Assembly: GCA_023053575.1 (NCBI GenBank)
Contig: JAKZAP010000014.1
Coordinates: 3,224,001 to 3,288,000, forward strand
DNA from: Branchinecta lynchi
Taxonomy: Eukaryota; Arthropoda; Branchiopoda; Anostraca; Branchinectidae
Length of the DNA: 64,000 bases
Direction of reading: 5' to 3'
Made by a program: the position numbers and the translations under genes. The notes beneath the pieces are model-generated. The model saw only the letters and a program-made list of their open reading frames with translations, was not told the DNA's origin and ran no database searches. Below, one piece after another: positions 62,001 through 64,000 of the stretch. Within the stretch, counting starts at the first letter, position 1, and the number at the start of each line of letters is the position of its first letter.

Positions 62001-63881
62001 CGTCGAAAAAAGTGACAGAATAGTGGCCACAGAAAACAAAGTAGATTTGTTCCGTATTAAAGCAAAAAAAGGAATTCTTGAAAAAAGAATCCCGATTTAT
62101 GGACGTAAGCCGACGAGCAGAGCGTCATTTTGCGATCCCAATGAAAAATTAAGAATAGCTATGGAATCACGCCTCTGTCCATCGAAAAAGTGACAAAATA
62201 AAGCCCATAGAAAAGAAAGTAGATTTGCTCCGAACTAATAGCAAAAAAAGTAATTTTCACGTTCAGAACACACTTCCTCAGAAACGAAACGAGGAAAACA
62301 GATTTGCCAGTGCGTTAAAAAAAATCCGGATTTACGGACGTAAGGAACTTTTGGTCTTGGCCTGACAGGAGTTTACAGATATAGAAAAAGACGCCAGGTT
62401 CGCCGACGAGACTTGAGTTGCGTTTTTTTCCGGGTGATTTGATGTAGTTTTGTTTCATAATGAAAGTACCGTGTACCGTTTTATTTGTCACTCGACACAC
62501 TGTATTTTCATGCCGAAGACTAAAGCAGGTAAAGCTACAGTGAGCTACATCTGAAGAATTGCAACTTAAAACTGGTTTGCAGAATTTGATTCGACGCGAC
62601 AGAATATGCTATATACACAGCAAATGAAGACGAGAAGTTCGCTTTTAGAATATCTTAAACATAAAAGAGATCACTTTCGAGTTGTATGCGTGTCCTATCT
62701 TAAACATAAAGAGATCATTTTCGAGTTGTATGAGTGTCTTTTCAGATGTGCTTCAACACTAGCTTACAGGGGCGTCACGTAGGGGGTCGCTAGCATAGAG
62801 GCAAAAAATTTACCTCCCGACTAGAATGAGCTATTCCAGCGTCTGCAGAACCCCTCCTGTCCTGAGAAACGAATTTCGGGTGTATATTAAAATCCTCCTT
62901 GTCCTTTTCAAGCGTTGTTCCTACCTCAACCTCTCTTTGTAATCGACATTTTTCGATTTGTTCTGGCACACTTCTTTCGTCTCCTGTCATTTGATTTCTG
63001 ATGGCTTTTCCATTCTGTTTAAAAATTATGTTCCTTCTTTTTTCACTTATAGCCAAAGATGACCAAAAATCAATACACATAACCTTGTCTCTCGCTTTTA
63101 GTCTATAAGGTATTTCGATGTTACCAGTAAGACTTCACTTTAACAACTAACCTATTGTAATTTTGACAGGCTAAAGTCTGAAAGACCGAAGTTAGGCAGA
63201 TCCAAATCCCATGGGAGTAGAACAGGTAGCGCATTACTGCCCCCATGAATCATGTTTGCGACCTATCGGGTTACAAAACCTGGTTTAAACGAATTCTTCG
63301 GGGAATGGCTTACGACTGAAGCTGTGCAGAGACAAAATTTAAAAAAAATTTTTAAACGACTCGGATTATTTTTATTAAAATGAATGCCCGGGACCTCGGC
63401 GAGGCCAAAATAAACGACTGATACAACTTAGCAAAAGGCCAAAATAAACGACTGACACGACTTAACAGAAGGCAGGGGGGGGGGGTGAGTCACCCCCCCT
63501 CACCCCCCCTTCGGGCCACCCCTGGGAGGGTCCAAGATCAATTTTGGGCCCAAATCCCAGATTTATTATACAGACTAAAAGCTTTTTTGGGGGTAAATTT
63601 TAAGTAGTATTCAGACATAACTTAAAATAAAGTCAAAGCTTTGCGTTTGCAACCTATTTAGAAGCAAAAATTATCACCAAGGATGAAGATCATGAAATCT
63701 AGGAGAGCGCCCCTGGGTGAGTGAGACAGAAATAAACAAAAGGCGAACCTATAGCTGTGAAGAGTTTTCGCTGCACCGTTAAACTGCAGAACTTCCTTTT
63801 TGTTAGCCAGTCACAGAAGGGCCCAAGAATGTAATGAGCTGCCAAACCAATCAGGTACGGAATAGCGGAGTAGAGTCCATT
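55855..63881 (-). CDS. SLC17/sialin-type anion transporter, last three coding exons
   Basis: Exons on the - strand: 63749-63881, 58624-58868, 55855-56037, with GT/AG borders and matching phases (junctions Gly split 1/2, then phase 0). They encode about 186 residues, the C-terminal third of a major-facilitator transporter. Segments are NGLYSAIPYLIGLAAHYILG with DWLTKRKFCSLTVQRKLFTA, then a helix MFCIGLLDCD... and FVGGFQYSIIDIAPDYAGLI, GVSNTIATSSGFVSPTIVAA, then EEWLVVFYISGCIYIFGAVV and a hydrophilic tail ending SVEKI. This pattern (NxxDIAPxYAGxxxGxxNTxxxxxG and W..VFYIxxxIxxxGAxxY) is typical of SLC17 proteins (sialin, vesicular glutamate and phosphate transporters). The family member cannot be fixed. 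The 5' exons lie beyond 64000. Confidence 0.92.
56038..56864. other. SLC17-like intron, left part
   Basis: Mostly unassigned. At 56696-56765 GATGACCAACTCTTCTTGCC...ACGGAAGAGCCGGAAGCGGT repeats 30940-31010 and so belongs to an uncharacterised dispersed repeat. Confidence 0.4.
56865..58428 (-). mobile_element. HINE-like repeat family 2, copy B3
   Basis: The left end is ACAAGAGCTGAAAGCTCACA then TGGCAC. The core has four units of about 225-285 bp (CCCGTTCCAAAGTTATG-type motif at about 57405, 57631, 57911, 58197). The right end is the perfect palindrome ATGGCACTTGAGCA/TGCTCAAGTGCCAT at 58399-58426. It lies in the last SLC17-like intron, on the opposite strand to B2. Confidence 0.8.
58624..58868 (-). 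CDS. SLC17-like penultimate exon
   Basis: The acceptor on the - strand is TTGTTTCAG|GCTGTC and the donor CCAGAA|GTAAGT. It encodes CLFPSAIMFCIGLLDCDNRL, two helices, and FQYSIIDIAPDYAGLISGVS with NTIATSSGFVSPTIVAAITP. This is the most diagnostic exon of the family. Confidence 0.96.
58961..60006 (-). mobile_element. HINE-like family 1, copy A9
   Basis: It begins TTTTTGGGATCCCAAAACGT and ends GGGACCCCATCGACACCTTT then GGTCTTGTT, with core units between. A segment of about 120 bp headed by GGTAAGGTAAGGTAAGGTAC (59228-59350) interrupts it, and the ATGGTGAAAATCATTTTC block occurs just after it. It lies in an SLC17-like intron. Confidence 0.85.
60571..61205. repeat. Inverted repeats of the GAGCAAAATAACACTAGGCAG family
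   Basis: CAGAGCAAAATAACACTAGG...GGGCCATACTC (60571-60640) is inverted at 61130-61205. A nested pair GGACGTTCTCTA...CTAGTGGTG lies at 60823-60850 and 60990-61017. A relative is at 7820-7920. The segment 60007-60570 is unassigned. Confidence 0.55.
61461..63524. mobile_element. hAT-like element, 2064 bp, perfect 8-bp target duplication
   Basis: The termini are CAGGGGTGGCCCGAAG and its exact complement CTTCGGGCCACCCCTG (16/16). They are flanked on both sides by GGAGGGTC (61453-61460 and 63525-63532). G/C runs lie just inside. The interior includes three diverged units of the CGCCGCAGGCG group (61745-62340) and a second terminus-like CAGGGGCGTCACGTAGGGGG at about 62769. No transposase frame was found, so it is non-autonomous. 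It lies in an SLC17-like intron. Confidence 0.9.
63749..63881 (-). CDS. SLC17-like antepenultimate exon
   Basis: The acceptor on the - strand is TATCCTCAG|AATGGA. The donor GCTATAG|GTTCGC is weak but gives the correct phase into the next exon. It encodes NGLYSAIPYLIGLAAHYILG then PFCDWLTKRKFCSLTVQRKL, matching the N(G/A)xxSAxPYL...DxL...VRK region of SLC17 transporters. Confidence 0.88.
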
Positions 63882-64000
63882 CTGAGGATAAAAATAGAGA
63901 TTCAAAGGATGTCACGTGAGGTTACCGCACTAAAATTTATCCTAAATCGTACTCGCCAGCGAAAAGTGGGATCGACTAAAAGCAGGAAAGGAAAGGCAAG

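Overview
The window is animal nuclear DNA, very probably from an invertebrate. It is intron-rich, with canonical GT/AG introns, and packed with many families of nested mobile elements; nothing bacterial was seen. The species cannot be named from the sequence. Two host genes are supported. (1) A complete LMBR1/LMBR1L-family membrane-receptor gene lies on the + strand at 9147-38558. I could place 11 coding exons whose phases all agree, giving a predicted 524-residue protein. (2) The last three coding exons of an SLC17/sialin-type anion transporter lie on the - strand (63749-63881, 58624-58868, 55855-56037), with the 5' part beyond the right edge. The 17 kb between the two convergent genes, and nearly all the introns, are mobile DNA. 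LAYOUT. 1-4.9 kb: part of a Polinton/adintovirus-like DNA element. It has a protein-primed type B DNA polymerase gene with SAP-like motifs, broken by three in-frame stops and a frameshift, and two divergent small ORFs that are intact (a membrane protein and a probable OB-fold protein). 5.0-7.6 kb: the end of an hAT-like element and a 5'-truncated CR1/L2-type LINE with an intact reverse transcriptase. 8-38.6 kb: the LMBR1 gene with introns full of repeats, including an RTE-like LINE at 21.3-23.35 kb. 38.6-48 kb: MITEs, long inverted repeats, GC-rich and ATCGAT-rich tandem repeats. 48-55 kb: a four-level nest of insertions. 55.8-64 kb: the SLC17 3' exons and a 2.06 kb hAT-like element with a perfect 8-bp target duplication. 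REPEATS. The dominant family has nine copies. It has GGGATCCC-containing ends and a core of tandem ~130-bp units, an architecture like that of Helentron-associated (HINE/pearl) elements. A second family of similar design has CAAGTGCCA palindromes at one end. Several TIR families are resolvable (TTAAAGGACC with TTAA duplication; AGTTGCGTTTTTG; AGAGCGTGTTCCA; CACTGTAAAA; CCTAGGTTCACACAGA; CAG-starting hAT-like). THE MOST UNUSUAL OBJECT is at 50031-54486. Two 1319-bp direct repeats, with only two differences that I could see, flank 1.8 kb of internal DNA. That DNA holds a two-exon gene with a TATA-like box, intron and poly(A) signal, encoding a 343-residue proline-rich protein that I do not recognise. 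I see no reverse transcriptase, integrase or transposase in it. Each repeat carries a hammerhead-like core motif, and the right end is an inverted copy of the repeat terminus. The element is young, because it splits an older repeat that itself splits a still older one.
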